A stretch of DNA of 64,000 bases. Origin: Actinomadura sp. 6K520. Lineage in GTDB: Bacteria; Actinomycetota; Actinomycetes; Streptosporangiales; Streptosporangiaceae. The DNA lies in assembly GCF_004349245.1 (NCBI RefSeq), contig NZ_SMLC01000001.1, forward strand, positions 86,468 through 150,467. Direction: 5' to 3'. Shown piece by piece: positions 18,765-34,019 of this stretch; positions within the stretch are counted from its first letter, which is position 1, and each line of letters opens with the position of its first letter. The position numbers and the translations under genes were made by a program. The notes under the pieces were generated by a model. It did no database searches. It was not told the DNA's origin and saw only the letters and a program-made list of their open reading frames with translations.

Positions 18765-21113
18765 ATGGCGCTGCGTGACCGGCTGCGGCGGCTCGTCCAG
18801 AAGCCGGGGAGCGTCGATCTGGCGCCGTTCCGCGCCCTGGTCGAGGAGGCCGGCCGGCGCGAGTCCCGGGTCCGGGGGCTCTCGGACGGCGAGCTGACCG
18901 CCGCCGTTGCCGCCCTGCGCGCGGAGGAGGACCTCGCGGAACTCTGCGCCCTCGGGCGGGAGGCCGCCCGCCGGACGCTGGGCGAGCGCCCGTTCGACGT
19001 GCAGCTCATCGGGACGCTCGCGCTGCTGTCCGGGCACGTCGCGGAGATGGCCACCGGCGAGGGCAAGACCCTCTCCGGCGCCCTCGCCGCGGCCGGGTAC
19101 GCGCTGCGCGGCCGGCAGGTCCACGTGATGTCGGTCAACGACTACCTCGCGCGCCGCGACGCCGAATGGATGGGCCCGCTGTACGAGCTGCTCGGCGTGA
19201 CGACCGGCTGGGTCGGGCAGTCGTCCACACCGGAGGAGCGGCGCGCGGCGTACCGGGCCGACGTGACGTACGCGCCGGTCAGCGAGATCGGCTTCGACCT
19301 GCTGCGGGACCGGCTGGCCACCGACCCGGACGGCATCGTGCAGCCCGAGCCCGCCGTCGCGCTGCTCGACGAGGCCGACTCGGTGCTGGTGGACGAGGCG
19401 ATGGTGCCGCTCGTGCTCGCGGGCGCCGCGGACCTCGACTCCGCCGACCCCCGGTACGCCGACCTCGTCCGTCGGCTGCGTCCCGGCCTGCACTACTCCA
19501 CCGACGAGGAGGCCCGCAACGTCCAGCTCACGGCGGAGGGGACGCGGGAGGTCGAGCGCGTCCTGGGCGTCGACCTCTACGCGCCCGAGCAGCTGCGCAC
19601 CCTCACCGCCGTGAACGTGGCCCTGCACGCCGAGGTCCTGCTCCACCGCGACGTGGACTACATCGTCCGGGACGGCGCGGTGAAGCTGATCAGCGAGTCG
19701 CGAGGACGGGTGGCGCTGCTGCAGCGCTGGCCGGACGGCCTGCAGGCCGCGGTCGAGGCGAAGGAGGCCCTGGAGGCGTCGCCCAGCGGGGAGATCCTCG
19801 ACTCGATCACCGTCCAGGAACTGATCGGGCGCTACCCCGTCCGGTGCGGCATGACCGGCACGGCGATGGCCGTCGCGCCGCAGCTCACCGAGTTCTACTC
19901 GCTGCAGATCGCGGTGATCCCGCCGAACACGCCCTGCGTCCGCGAGGACCGGCCCGACCGCCTGTACGCGACCGCCGCCGACAAGGAGGTCGCGCTCGTC
20001 GAGGAGATCGCCGCCGCGCACGCCGCCGGCCGCCCGGTGCTGATCGGCACCGGCGACGTCGCCGAGTCCGAGCGGCTGGCGCGCCGGCTGCGCCGCGCCG
20101 GCCTCGACCCGGTCGTGCTCAACGCCAAGAACGACGCCGAGGAGGCCGCGATCATCGCCGAGGCCGGGGCGTACGGCGCGATCACCGTCTCCACCCAGAT
20201 GGCCGGGCGCGGCACCGACATCCGCCTCGGCGGCAGCCCCTCGCGGGGCACCGGCGGGGCGCCCGCGGCGCCCGGCACCGCCTCCGCCGAGGCGGGCGGG
20301 AGCGACCACGACCGCGTCGCGGCGGCGGGGGGCCTCCTGGTCATCGGCACCGGCCGCTACCACAGCAGCCGCCTGGACGACCAGCTCAGGGGCCGCGCCG
20401 GACGCCAGGGCGACCCGGGCGGCTCGGTGTTCCTCACCAGCCTCCAGGACGACCTCGTCACCCGCTACGCGCCCGACGAGCGGCCGAAGGCGGCCTCGGA
20501 CGACGACGGGCTCATCACGGACAAGGGCGCCCACTGGATCGTCGGGCACGCGCAGCGCGTCGCCGAGGGCGTCGACCTCGAACTGCACCGCAACACCTGG
20601 CGCTACAACCACCTGATCGGCCTGCAGCGCCGCGAGCTGCTCGCGGAGCGCGACGCAGTCCTGCACGGCGACGCCGCCGACCGGGCGATGGCGGCGGAGG
20701 CCGCCGGGCGGCACGCCGAGCTGACCGGGATCGCGGGTGCGGACGCGGTGGCGGCGGCCGCGCGGCAGATCGTCCTGTACCAGCTGGACCGCTGCTGGGC
20801 CGAGCACCTCGCCTACCTCGCGGACCTCCGCGAGGGCATCCACCTGCGGTCGCTCGGCCGGGGCCTCGACCCGCTGGTCGAGTTCAACCGGGAGGCGGTT
20901 CCGGCGGGCAAGCGGCTCCTCGGCGACGCCCGGAAGCGCTCGATCGCCGCGTTCGAGGCGCTCACCGCCTCCGCGGACGGCATCGACCTCGACTCCGCGG
21001 GGCTCAAGCGGCCGTCGGCGACGTGGACGTACCTCGTCCACGACAACCCCTTCGGCTCCCTGGACGAACGCGCCCTGCGCGGCCTGATCAACATGTTCAA
21101 GGGCCGCCGCTGA
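18765..21113 (+). CDS. secA2: Accessory Sec translocase ATPase SecA2
   Basis: Motor ATPase of about 782 aa that drives export of a subset of proteins. Walker A is MATGEGKT (95-102), the DEAD box is at 201-204, and the GRGTDI helicase motif and QLRGRAGRQGDPG follow near 480-550. It is much shorter than housekeeping SecA (about 930-960 aa) and lacks the C-terminal zinc-binding tail, which together identify SecA2. An Ala/Gly/Pro-rich loop lies between the GRGTDI motif and LLVIGTGRYHSSR. The ATG at 18765 is chosen over an in-frame ATG at 18747 because GAGGCGG lies between them. No SecY2 or obvious substrate gene is adjacent. Confidence 0.9.
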   Translation: MALRDRLRRLVQKPGSVDLAPFRALVEEAGRRESRVRGLSDGELTAAVAALRAEEDLAELCALGREAARRTLGERPFDVQLIGTLALLSGHVAEMATGEGKTLSGALAAAGYALRGRQVHVMSVNDYLARRDAEWMGPLYELLGVTTGWVGQSSTPEERRAAYRADVTYAPVSEIGFDLLRDRLATDPDGIVQPEPAVALLDEADSVLVDEAMVPLVLAGAADLDSADPRYADLVRRLRPGLHYSTDEEARNVQLTAEGTREVERVLGVDLYAPEQLRTLTAVNVALHAEVLLHRDVDYIVRDGAVKLISESRGRVALLQRWPDGLQAAVEAKEALEASPSGEILDSITVQELIGRYPVRCGMTGTAMAVAPQLTEFYSLQIAVIPPNTPCVREDRPDRLYATAADKEVALVEEIAAAHAAGRPVLIGTGDVAESERLARRLRRAGLDPVVLNAKNDAEEAAIIAEAGAYGAITVSTQMAGRGTDIRLGGSPSRGTGGAPAAPGTASAEAGGSDHDRVAAAGGLLVIGTGRYHSSRLDDQLRGRAGRQGDPGGSVFLTSLQDDLVTRYAPDERPKAASDDDGLITDKGAHWIVGHAQRVAEGVDLELHRNTWRYNHLIGLQRRELLAERDAVLHGDAADRAMAAEAAGRHAELTGIAGADAVAAAARQIVLYQLDRCWAEHLAYLADLREGIHLRSLGRGLDPLVEFNREAVPAGKRLLGDARKRSIAAFEALTASADGIDLDSAGLKRPSATWTYLVHDNPFGSLDERALRGLINMFKGRR

Positions 21114-21117
21114 CCCG

Positions 21118-21750
21118 TCAGCCGCCGGTGGGCAGGCCCGTGCCGGGTAGGTCCGTGCCAGGCAGGATCGTGTCGGGCAGGATCGTGCCGGGCACGAGCG
21201 CGTCGGCGGCGGCGCGGGCCTTCGCCGCGGCGTCGCGGACGCCGCCGACGCTGAACGCGACCACCGCGCCCTCGTGCAGGATGAGGAGCTGGTCGGCCAG
21301 GGCGCCGTCCGCGCCGCCGGTCAGGCCGGCGTAGAGGTCCCTGATCCATGCCTTCTGCTCGGCGGCGACCGCGTGGACCGGGTGGCCGGGGTCGGGGAGT
21401 TCGGCGCAGGCGTTCACCATCGAGCAGCCGCGCGCGGACTCGGTGCTCAGCCAGTCCCCGAGGGCGTCGAAAGTGGCGAGGACGCGCTCCCGGGCGTCCG
21501 GGACGGCGGCGAGCCGGCCGGTCAGGAAGTCGCGCCAGCGTTCGTCGCGGGCACGCAGGTAGGCGAGGATCAGCGCGTCCTTGGAGCCGAACCGGTCGTA
21601 GACGGTCTTCTTGGTGACCCCGGCCTGGGCGGCGATCAGCTCCATGCCGACGGAGCCGATGCCGCGCTCGTAGAACAGCTCGTTCGCGGCCTGGAGCACG
21701 CGCCGGGCGGCCGGCGTGAGCGGCCGTTCCTGCGCGGTGGTGCCGGGCAT
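21118..21750 (-). CDS. TetR-family repressor of the adjacent exporter
   Basis: 210-aa TetR regulator with an N-terminal HTH (about 15-60; ELIAAQAGVTKKTVYDRFGSKDALI) and a divergent ligand-binding domain with the TetR_C-like CSMVNACAEL stretch. AAGGGAAGGGAG precedes the ATG at 21750; the frame is open another 13 codons upstream, but those would lie in the operator region. The protein ends in a degenerate five-residue repeat (PGTIL, PDTIL, PGTDL, PGTGL). It is divergent from eamA across a double palindrome, the classic layout of a self-regulating efflux switch. Confidence 0.9.
   Translation of the reverse strand: MPGTTAQERPLTPAARRVLQAANELFYERGIGSVGMELIAAQAGVTKKTVYDRFGSKDALILAYLRARDERWRDFLTGRLAAVPDARERVLATFDALGDWLSTESARGCSMVNACAELPDPGHPVHAVAAEQKAWIRDLYAGLTGGADGALADQLLILHEGAVVAFSVGGVRDAAAKARAAADALVPGTILPDTILPGTDLPGTGLPTGG
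21133..21192 (-). repeat. 15-bp tandem repeat in the 3' end of tetR
   Basis: Four imperfect 15-base units encode the P-G/D-T-x-L tail of the TetR protein just before PTGG and the stop codon. The units differ at a few positions, so they are not a recent perfect expansion. Confidence 0.8.
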
Positions 21751-21781
21751 GGCGGCTCCCTTCCCTTGACGTACACCACAA

Positions 21782-21828
21782 GTATACATACCGGTATAGC
21801 TACTATGTATCTATACCGGTATGTATAC
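21782..21828. promoter_or_regulatory. Perfect double TetR operator in tetR/eamA divergent gap
   Basis: GTATACATACCGGTATAG (21782-21799) is repeated as its exact reverse complement at 21811-21828, with an 11-base spacer. Each arm also contains its own 10-bp palindrome ATACCGGTAT. The result is two operators in mirror orientation in the only AT-rich part of the gap, close to both start codons. Confidence 0.85.
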
Positions 21829-22704
21829 CTGGGGAGTGATCATGGCCGTGCGCCACCCGGACGCCCTGCTCGGCGCCGCCTTCGTCGTCACCTGGAGCTC
21901 CGGCTTCATCGGCGCGGAGCTCGGCTCCGGGCACGCACCCGCGAGCGCGCTGCTCGCCTGGCGACTGATCATCGCCACCGCCCTCCTCGGCGCGCTGCTC
22001 GCCCGGCGGCGCCGCCGGATCCCGCCCCGGGACCTCGCCCTGCACGCCGTCATCGGGGTGCTGGGGCAGGGCGGCTACCTGTACGGCGTCTTCGCGGCCG
22101 TCGACCACGGCGTCGCCGCCGGCATCAGCAGCCTGATCGCGGCCCTCCAGCCGCTCGTCGCGGTCGCCCTCGCCGTCCCGCTGCTCGGGGAGCCGATCAC
22201 CCGGCGGCAGCTCGCCGGGTTCGTCGGCGGCCTCGCCGGGGTGGCCCTCGTCGTCGGCGGCGACCTGCGCGGCGGCGCCCCCGCCTGGGCGTACCTGCTT
22301 CCGTTCGCCGCGATGCTGTCGCTGGTCGCCGCGACCCTCGTCGAGCGGCGCACCCGCCCGGCCCTCGCGCTTCCCGAGGCCCTCGCCGTGCAGGCCGGTG
22401 TCGCCACGGTGCTGTTCTCCGGCCTCGCGGGCGCCGAGGGCACGCTCGTCCCGCCCGCCGAGCCGGCCTTCTGGGCGGCCATCGCCCTGCTCGTCATCGT
22501 CGCGATGTTCGGCGGGTACGGGCTGTACTGGGTCAACGTCCGCCGGACCGGCGTCACCCGGGTCTCGGCACTGCTGTACCTCACCCCGCCGACCACGATG
22601 ATCTGGAGCTGGCTGATGTTCGGCAGCACGCTGACCCCGCTCTCGCTCCTGGGCGTCCTGGTGTGCGGCGCCGCCGTCACCGTCGCGCTGCGGGGCCCGG
22701 CGGA

Positions 22705-27333
<4,629 letters not shown>

Positions 27334-27397
27334 GCCGCCATAGTGCCCCCTCGGTACGACAGTTCGGGCGGGGACGTGGCGTGCGTCACATTGTAAG

Positions 27398-27407
27398 CAA
27401 GCGCTTG
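27398..27407. promoter_or_regulatory. Palindrome CAAGCGCTTG upstream of esterase gene
   Basis: A perfect 10-bp palindrome in the 120-base gap between the divergent lhr and esterase genes, set in TGTAAGCAAGCGCTTGTACG. The core resembles operators of TetR-type regulators of lipid metabolism; which regulator binds is not shown. Confidence 0.35.
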
Positions 27408-27454
27408 TACGGGGCATGGTCTACGGGTAGCCGCTCGCCGCCGCCGGAGTCTCG

Positions 27455-28753
27455 ATGCCCCACGTCATGCTCGCCCTCGGGATCCTGTTCGCCCTGGTCG
27501 CCCTCAACGCGCACGCCCCCCGGCGCGGCGCGCTCCTGCTCGCGCCGAGCTTCTTCTGCGGCTGGCTGACGATCGAGATGGCGCCGCACGTCGTCGTCGC
27601 CTGGGCCGCCGCGACCGCGCTGACGGCGGCGTTCGGCGGACTGGACGGCTGGCCGGGCTGGATCGGGTTCGTCCTGGCGATCCTCGGCATCGCGGGTGTC
27701 GCCGCGACCCTCTTCGCCTCCCGCCGTACGGTCGTCACCCTGCGGGACAGCGGCGCGCCCCTCGACCTTGACCCGGAAGGCGCGCCCCGGTACCCGGTGG
27801 CGCACCTGATCGTGCCGCAGCTGTGCCTGATCCCGCGTAAGGGCGTTCGGGTGGAGCGCAACGTCCTGTTCCATGAGGATGGCGGGCTGCGGTTGAAGCT
27901 GGACGTCTTCCGGCCCGCCGCCGAACGTTCCGGCGGTGAGTTGCGCCCCGGGCTCATGCAGATTCATGGCGGCGCCTGGGTGATCGGAGACAAGCGTGAG
28001 CAGGGGCTGCCGCTGCTCAACCACATGGCGCTCCAGGGATGGGTGGGCTTCAACGTCAACTACCGGCTCAGCCCACGTGCCACCTGGCCTGACCATCTGA
28101 TCGATCTGAAGCGGTTCCTCGCCTGGTACAAGGAGCACGCCGAGGAGTACGGCGCCGACCCCGATTTTCTCTGTGTGACGGGTGGTTCCGCCGGTGGGCA
28201 CCTCACGGCACTGGTGGCGTTGACCGCGAACGTGCCGGAGTTCCAGCCGGGTTTCGAGGACGTCGATACCACCGTCCAGGGCGCGGTCCCGTTCTACGGC
28301 GTCTACAACCTCTTCGAACCGGGGCCGTGGCCGCGTCCCATGGGTGCGACGCGCCTTATGGAACGCATGGTCATCAAGAAGCCCTTCGCAGCGAACCAGG
28401 AGGCGTACGCCAAGGCGTCCCCCGTCACCTACATCAGCAAGGACGCACCGCCCTTCTTCGTCATCCACGGGGACCGCGACTCACTCATCCCCGTGGCGGA
28501 GGCCCACCGATTCGTCGAACGGCTCCGGGAAGTCTCGGAGGCGCCCGTCATCTACGCGGAGATGAAGGGCGCCCAGCACGCGTTCGACGTCTTCCCCTCC
28601 TACCGGACGGCCCGCGTCATCGAGGGCGTCGAGCGCTACCTGACCGGGCTGTACCGGCAGTACCGCCAAGGGGTCCCGCCGGCCGTCCCGGGCGAGGTCT
28701 CGGAGTCCCTGGAGGGCACGGCGGCCCGGCCCCGGACCGCGGCGGCGGAGTGA
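27455..28753 (+). CDS. Membrane-anchored alpha/beta-hydrolase (esterase/lipase)
   Basis: 432-aa protein. About three membrane segments occupy residues 1-85 and anchor a hormone-sensitive-lipase/BD-FAE-like hydrolase. The oxyanion motif HGGAW is at 171-175, the nucleophile S245 is in GGSAGG, and D342 (HGDRDS) and H375 (GAQHAFD) complete the triad at typical spacing. The probable role is hydrolysis of short-chain esters or lipids at the membrane. A CGGAG site precedes the ATG. The middle of the gene uses more A/T-ending codons than its neighbours, hinting at a different recent history. It is divergent from lhr and followed 28 bases later by the DUF3046 gene. Confidence 0.85.
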   Translation: MPHVMLALGILFALVALNAHAPRRGALLLAPSFFCGWLTIEMAPHVVVAWAAATALTAAFGGLDGWPGWIGFVLAILGIAGVAATLFASRRTVVTLRDSGAPLDLDPEGAPRYPVAHLIVPQLCLIPRKGVRVERNVLFHEDGGLRLKLDVFRPAAERSGGELRPGLMQIHGGAWVIGDKREQGLPLLNHMALQGWVGFNVNYRLSPRATWPDHLIDLKRFLAWYKEHAEEYGADPDFLCVTGGSAGGHLTALVALTANVPEFQPGFEDVDTTVQGAVPFYGVYNLFEPGPWPRPMGATRLMERMVIKKPFAANQEAYAKASPVTYISKDAPPFFVIHGDRDSLIPVAEAHRFVERLREVSEAPVIYAEMKGAQHAFDVFPSYRTARVIEGVERYLTGLYRQYRQGVPPAVPGEVSESLEGTAARPRTAAAE

Positions 28754-28781
28754 AGCCCCCACCGTCCGATAGCGTGGAAAG

Positions 28782-28976
28782 GTGCGGCTCACAGTTTTCT
28801 GGGATCGGATGAACCAGCAGTTCGGCGAGGCCTACGCCCAAAGCGTGGCCAAGGACTACGTCATGGCCGAGCTGAACGGCCGCACCATCGAACAGGCCCT
28901 CGCCGACGGCGAACCCGCCAAGCGGGTCTGGCAGGCGGTCGTCGCCACCTTCGACGTCCCTTCGAAGCTCCGGTAG
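28782..28976 (+). CDS. DUF3046 family protein
   Basis: 64-aa protein with GTG start (MRLTVFWDRMNQQFGEAYAQ...). The whole length matches the DUF3046 family, short soluble proteins found beside recA in many actinomycetes. The function is unknown. It lies 28 bases after the esterase gene and could be co-transcribed with it. The recA-side gap here is interrupted by an ATP-grasp gene on the other strand. Confidence 0.85.
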   Translation: MRLTVFWDRMNQQFGEAYAQSVAKDYVMAELNGRTIEQALADGEPAKRVWQAVVATFDVPSKLR

Positions 28977-29030
28977 GCCCTCCGAGACTCCGGTAGCCGC
29001 GGCCTGACCCGCGGCCCGACTCCGCACCGG

Positions 29031-29900
29031 TCAGTCCGGGACGGGCAGGTGGGCGTACAGGTCCATCGCGTCCACGGATGAGGGCAGGTCGCTGACCTGT
29101 CCGTCACCGACCTCGACCACGCGCCACACACCGTCCGTCCGCCGCGCCAGGTCGGTCGTGATGAACCGGCAGCCCAGCGAGCGCACGGCCGGGGCGACCG
29201 CATCCAGGTCGGGGTCCAGTTCCACACCCGGACTGTCAGGATGCGGGCCGACCAGTGCCGGCTCGCCGTCCACCCACCACACGCGAGCCTCGCCCTCGCC
29301 GTCGTACTGCTCGAACTCGCGCACGACGAGACCGCCCGCCAGATGGTCGTCCCGCAGCGTGACCATCTTCGAGGCGACGTCATGAAGCCGCCCGAGGTTC
29401 TTCACGTCGGGGACGAAACACGCCTCTTCCCATTCGTGCTTGCACGACTTCACATAGTCCTTCACCACGCCCGGCCCACCGCGCAGCGGCCGCACGAGCT
29501 CTTTCAGCTCGCTGAGGTCGCCGGGGCTCTGGCCGGCGCGGAGGGGCCGCCACACGCTGTGCGGGGTCAGCCCGGCGAACGTGTCGTGCCAGCCCGGCAG
29601 CTCGTGCGCACGCCTGTAGTCGTCCGGATGCGTGAGCAGCACCGTCCCGCGCTGCTTCAGCACGGCGAAGACCGTGGCGTACTCCGTTCCGCTGAGCATC
29701 CACCCGCGGTACCAGACCGGCCCCAGATCGTCGGGCACCGCCCGGACCGCGTCGTCCACGTCGCCGCGGCGCAACGCGTCGTGATCGAGCAGGGCGATCT
29801 CGCCGTAGTGGTCGCGCACGGCCGCGGCCTCGCGCGAGAAATGCGGGTCAACGCGCCGAGGGTGGATCGGATCGACGCAGAAGAGAACGGTCAGCGTCAT
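29031..29900 (-). CDS. ATP-grasp enzyme (DUF4343-like), substrate unknown
   Basis: 289-aa single-gene ATP-grasp protein. It has the nucleotide-binding lysine region (GGPGVVKDYVKSCKHEW), a central acidic beta strand and the terminal metal-binding WRVVEVGDGQVSDLP. This family ligates a carboxylate to an amine or alcohol using ATP. There is no precursor peptide, leader protease or partner ligase next to it, so a RiPP role is not supported. A GGAGGG site lies before the ATG at 29900; the open frame upstream crosses the recA control region and is not used. It separates DUF3046 from recA, an insertion compared with the usual order. Confidence 0.75.
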   Translation of the reverse strand: MTLTVLFCVDPIHPRRVDPHFSREAAAVRDHYGEIALLDHDALRRGDVDDAVRAVPDDLGPVWYRGWMLSGTEYATVFAVLKQRGTVLLTHPDDYRRAHELPGWHDTFAGLTPHSVWRPLRAGQSPGDLSELKELVRPLRGGPGVVKDYVKSCKHEWEEACFVPDVKNLGRLHDVASKMVTLRDDHLAGGLVVREFEQYDGEGEARVWWVDGEPALVGPHPDSPGVELDPDLDAVAPAVRSLGCRFITTDLARRTDGVWRVVEVGDGQVSDLPSSVDAMDLYAHLPVPD

Positions 29901-29992
29901 GATTGGAACCCTCCGTGGACGGCGCCAGCGTACGGGGTCGGGACCATGGAACGCACGGAGATTCCCACCCGAATCCGCCAACCCGGCGATGA

Positions 29993-30008
29993 TCGAACTA
30001 ATGTTCGG
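29993..30008 (+). promoter_or_regulatory. LexA (SOS) box upstream of recA
   Basis: TCGAACTAATGTTCGG matches the actinobacterial/Bacillus-type SOS consensus CGAAC-N4-GTTCG exactly in its core. It is 138 bases upstream of the recA ATG and is also in the gap shared with the divergent ATP-grasp gene, 93 bases from that start. Confidence 0.85.
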
Positions 30009-30145
30009 TAAGCTGGCCCGGTATCGCGGCGTCGTCCACAATCGCGCCCGGGCCTCGCGAAGTGTCGGAGGCCCGCCGTAGCGTCGCCCTCGACATCGCA
30101 GTCAGCGGCCGAGAGCCGACAGTCACGACGAGAAGGACACCTCAC

Positions 30146-31270
30146 ATGGCAGCGAACGACCGGGAGAAGGCTCTCGAAACCGCACTCGCCCAGATCGAGC
30201 GGCAGTTCGGCAAGGGGTCGGTCATGCGGATGGGCGAGGAGGCGCGGGCGCCGGTCGAGGTGATCCCCAGCGGCGCGATCTCCCTCGACATCGCGCTCGG
30301 CATCGGCGGCCTGCCCCGCGGCCGCGTCGTCGAGGTGTACGGCCCCGAGGGCTCCGGCAAGACGTCCATCGCGCTCCACGCCGTGGCCAGCGTCCAGAAG
30401 AAGGGCGGCATCGCCGCGTTCGTGGACGCCGAGCACGCCCTCGACCCCGAGTACGCGGCCGCCCTCGGCGTGGACATCGACGCCCTGCTGGTCTCCCAGC
30501 CCGACACCGGCGAGCAGGCACTGGAGATCACCGACATGCTGATCCGCTCCGGCGCGATCGACATCGTCGTCATCGACTCCGTCGCCGCGCTCGTCCCCCG
30601 CGCCGAGATCGAGGGCGAGATGGGCGACAGCCACGTCGGCCTCCAGGCCCGGCTCATGTCGCAGGCCCTGCGCAAGCTCACCGGCGCCATCAACACCACC
30701 AAGACGACCGCCGTCTTCATCAACCAGCTCCGCGAGAAGGTCGGCGTCATGTTCGGAAGCCCCGAGACGACGACCGGCGGCCGGGCACTGAAGTTCTACG
30801 CCTCCGTCCGGCTGGACGTCCGCCGCATCGAGACCCTCAAGGACGGCACCGAGGCGGTCGGCAACCGCGTCCGGGTCAAGGTCGTCAAGAACAAGATGGC
30901 CCCGCCGTTCCGCGTCGCCGACTTCGACCTGCTCTACGGCCAGGGCATCAGCCGCGAGGGCGGCCTGATCGACCTCGGCGTGGAGCACGGCTTCGTCCGC
31001 AAGTCCGGCGCCTGGTACACCTACGACGGCGACCAGCTCGGCCAGGGCAAGGAGAACGCCCGCAACTTCCTCAAGGCCAATCCCGACATGGCCGACGGCA
31101 TCGAGAAGAAGATCAAGGAGAAGCTCGGTATCGGCCCGAAGGTCGACCGGGAGGCCGAGCCCGCCGTCCCGGCCGCCGCCCCGGACGCCGCCGCGGCGCC
31201 CGCGCCGCCGGAGACCCCCGCCAAGACCACCGGCCGGAAGACGGCCAAGGCCAAGCCGGGTGATTCCTGA
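30146..31270 (+). CDS. recA: Recombinase RecA
   Basis: Strand-exchange protein and LexA co-protease, 374 aa. Walker A GPEGSGKT is at 66-73. The MAW motif, loop L1 ([25 protein letters not shown]) and loop L2 ([25 protein letters not shown]) are intact. The C-terminus is an Ala/Pro-rich tail of about 35 residues instead of a strongly acidic one. GAGAAGGAC sits before the ATG at 30146. A LexA box lies in its leader, and recX follows about 190 bases on. Confidence 0.97.
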   Translation: MAANDREKALETALAQIERQFGKGSVMRMGEEARAPVEVIPSGAISLDIALGIGGLPRGRVVEVYGPEGSGKTSIALHAVASVQKKGGIAAFVDAEHALDPEYAAALGVDIDALLVSQPDTGEQALEITDMLIRSGAIDIVVIDSVAALVPRAEIEGEMGDSHVGLQARLMSQALRKLTGAINTTKTTAVFINQLREKVGVMFGSPETTTGGRALKFYASVRLDVRRIETLKDGTEAVGNRVRVKVVKNKMAPPFRVADFDLLYGQGISREGGLIDLGVEHGFVRKSGAWYTYDGDQLGQGKENARNFLKANPDMADGIEKKIKEKLGIGPKVDREAEPAVPAAAPDAAAAPAPPETPAKTTGRKTAKAKPGDS

Positions 31271-31462
31271 CCGGGAATCCCGCGATAAGGGTGACTCCTG
31301 ACGAAGAGTGGGCGATGATCTCGTATGCAGGGCGGCGGCGCCTTATCCGGCATCGCACGATCGGTGCACGGACCTTCCCCGACGGCGCCGCCGCTCCCAT
31401 GGCCCACCCCCACCCGCCGCGGCGCCGGCGCACCGCGAACCTACGGGCGAGGACGGATTCCG

Positions 31463-32014
31463 GTGGATGACCCCGACGCCAAGGCGCTCCGTGGCAAGCG
31501 GGGCGCGCCTCCGGCGGACCCCGAGGCGGCCGCGCGGGAGATCTGCCTGCGGATGCTGTCCAGGTCGCCGCGCACCCGGGCGCAGCTCGCCGACGCGCTG
31601 CGCCGCAAGGACGTGCCGGACGACGTCGCGGAACGGGTCCTCGGCCGCTTCACCGACGTCGGTCTCATCGACGACGAGGCGTTCGCGAAGGCATGGGTCC
31701 AGTCCCGCCACACCGGCCGCGGTCTCGCCAAGCGGGCCCTCGCGCACGAACTCCGCCGCCGCGGCGTCGCGGACGACACCGTCAACGACGCCGTCGAGTC
31801 GCTCGACACCGACCGGGAGGAGGCGACCGCCCGCGCCCTGGTGGCCCGCAGGCTCCCGTCGACAAGGGGCGTCGACCCCGGCAAACGCATGCGCCGCCTC
31901 GTCGGCATGCTCGCCCGCAAAGGCTACCCGCCGGGCCTCTCCTACCGGGTCGTCAAGGAGGCCCTGGCAGAGGAAGGCACGGATCTGGAAGACCTCTCCG
32001 AGCCCCTCGACTGA
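31463..32014 (+). CDS. recX: Regulatory protein RecX
   Basis: 183-aa RecA modulator built of three-helix repeats (motifs LSRSPRTRAQLADALRRK, VGLIDDEAFAKAWVQSR and LARKGYPPGLSYRVVKEAL). It caps or prunes RecA filaments. The frame is open from 31325, but the first 46 residues of that version are Pro/Arg-rich and unlike RecX. The GTG at 31463 follows GAGGACGG and begins close to the conserved region. It is probably co-transcribed with recA under LexA control. Confidence 0.88.
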   Translation: MDDPDAKALRGKRGAPPADPEAAAREICLRMLSRSPRTRAQLADALRRKDVPDDVAERVLGRFTDVGLIDDEAFAKAWVQSRHTGRGLAKRALAHELRRRGVADDTVNDAVESLDTDREEATARALVARRLPSTRGVDPGKRMRRLVGMLARKGYPPGLSYRVVKEALAEEGTDLEDLSEPLD

Positions 32015-32355
32015 CCCGCCCCGCTCCACCGGCCCGGCGCAGCCTCCGGCCTCGCGAAGCCCGACCGTCAAGGGCCAGGCAAGTAAGCGCCGCTTGCTCA
32101 TTACCTCCGTGCCGCTTACCGTTACGGCAGTGAGGAGTTACTCCGCGTCTCGCGGATTGCCATACGACCGAGCACGTTCCAGCAGCTGAGAGGCATACAG
32201 GACACGTTCGTCGACCGGATACGGCCGAATCACCGGGGGCGCGTGGCGCGCCGCCCGGCGGTGTCATGCATCCGGCCGTCCGATGAGCGCGGGTAAATCC
32301 TCGCTAGGCAGGGTCCGGACTCCTGACGGGCCCGCGGCGAGGAAGGATCGACCTC
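32015..32355. other. Gap between recX and RNase Y gene with palindromes
   Basis: 341 bases with no plausible gene. It holds an imperfect palindrome AGTAAGCGCCGCTTGCT (32082-32098), a near-direct copy of its right half (GCCGCTTAC) about 20 bases further on, a small GGAGT/ACTCC inverted repeat (32134-32144), and a G/C hairpin near 32231-32263 that may end recX transcripts. The RNase Y promoter is expected here. Confidence 0.5.
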
Positions 32356-33927
<1,572 letters not shown>

Positions 33928-33984
33928 CCCGCACCCCCGGGACCGGACACCGGGTCTCAGGAGCGTGGCGGCCGGGACGGCCGG

Positions 33985-34014
33985 GCCCGTCCGCCGGCGC
34001 GGGGGCGGACGGGC
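33985..34014. terminator. Shared terminator between rny and S9 peptidase
   Basis: A perfect 11-bp stem (GCCCGTCCGCC with its complement) and an 8-base loop lie between two convergent genes and can serve both. Confidence 0.6.
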
Positions 34015-34019
34015 GGGTC

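Noticed and set aside
21821..21841. Upstream ATG for the EamA exporter
   Set aside because: It lies inside the right arm of the operator and lacks a ribosome-binding site; GGGGAG before 21842 decides the start.
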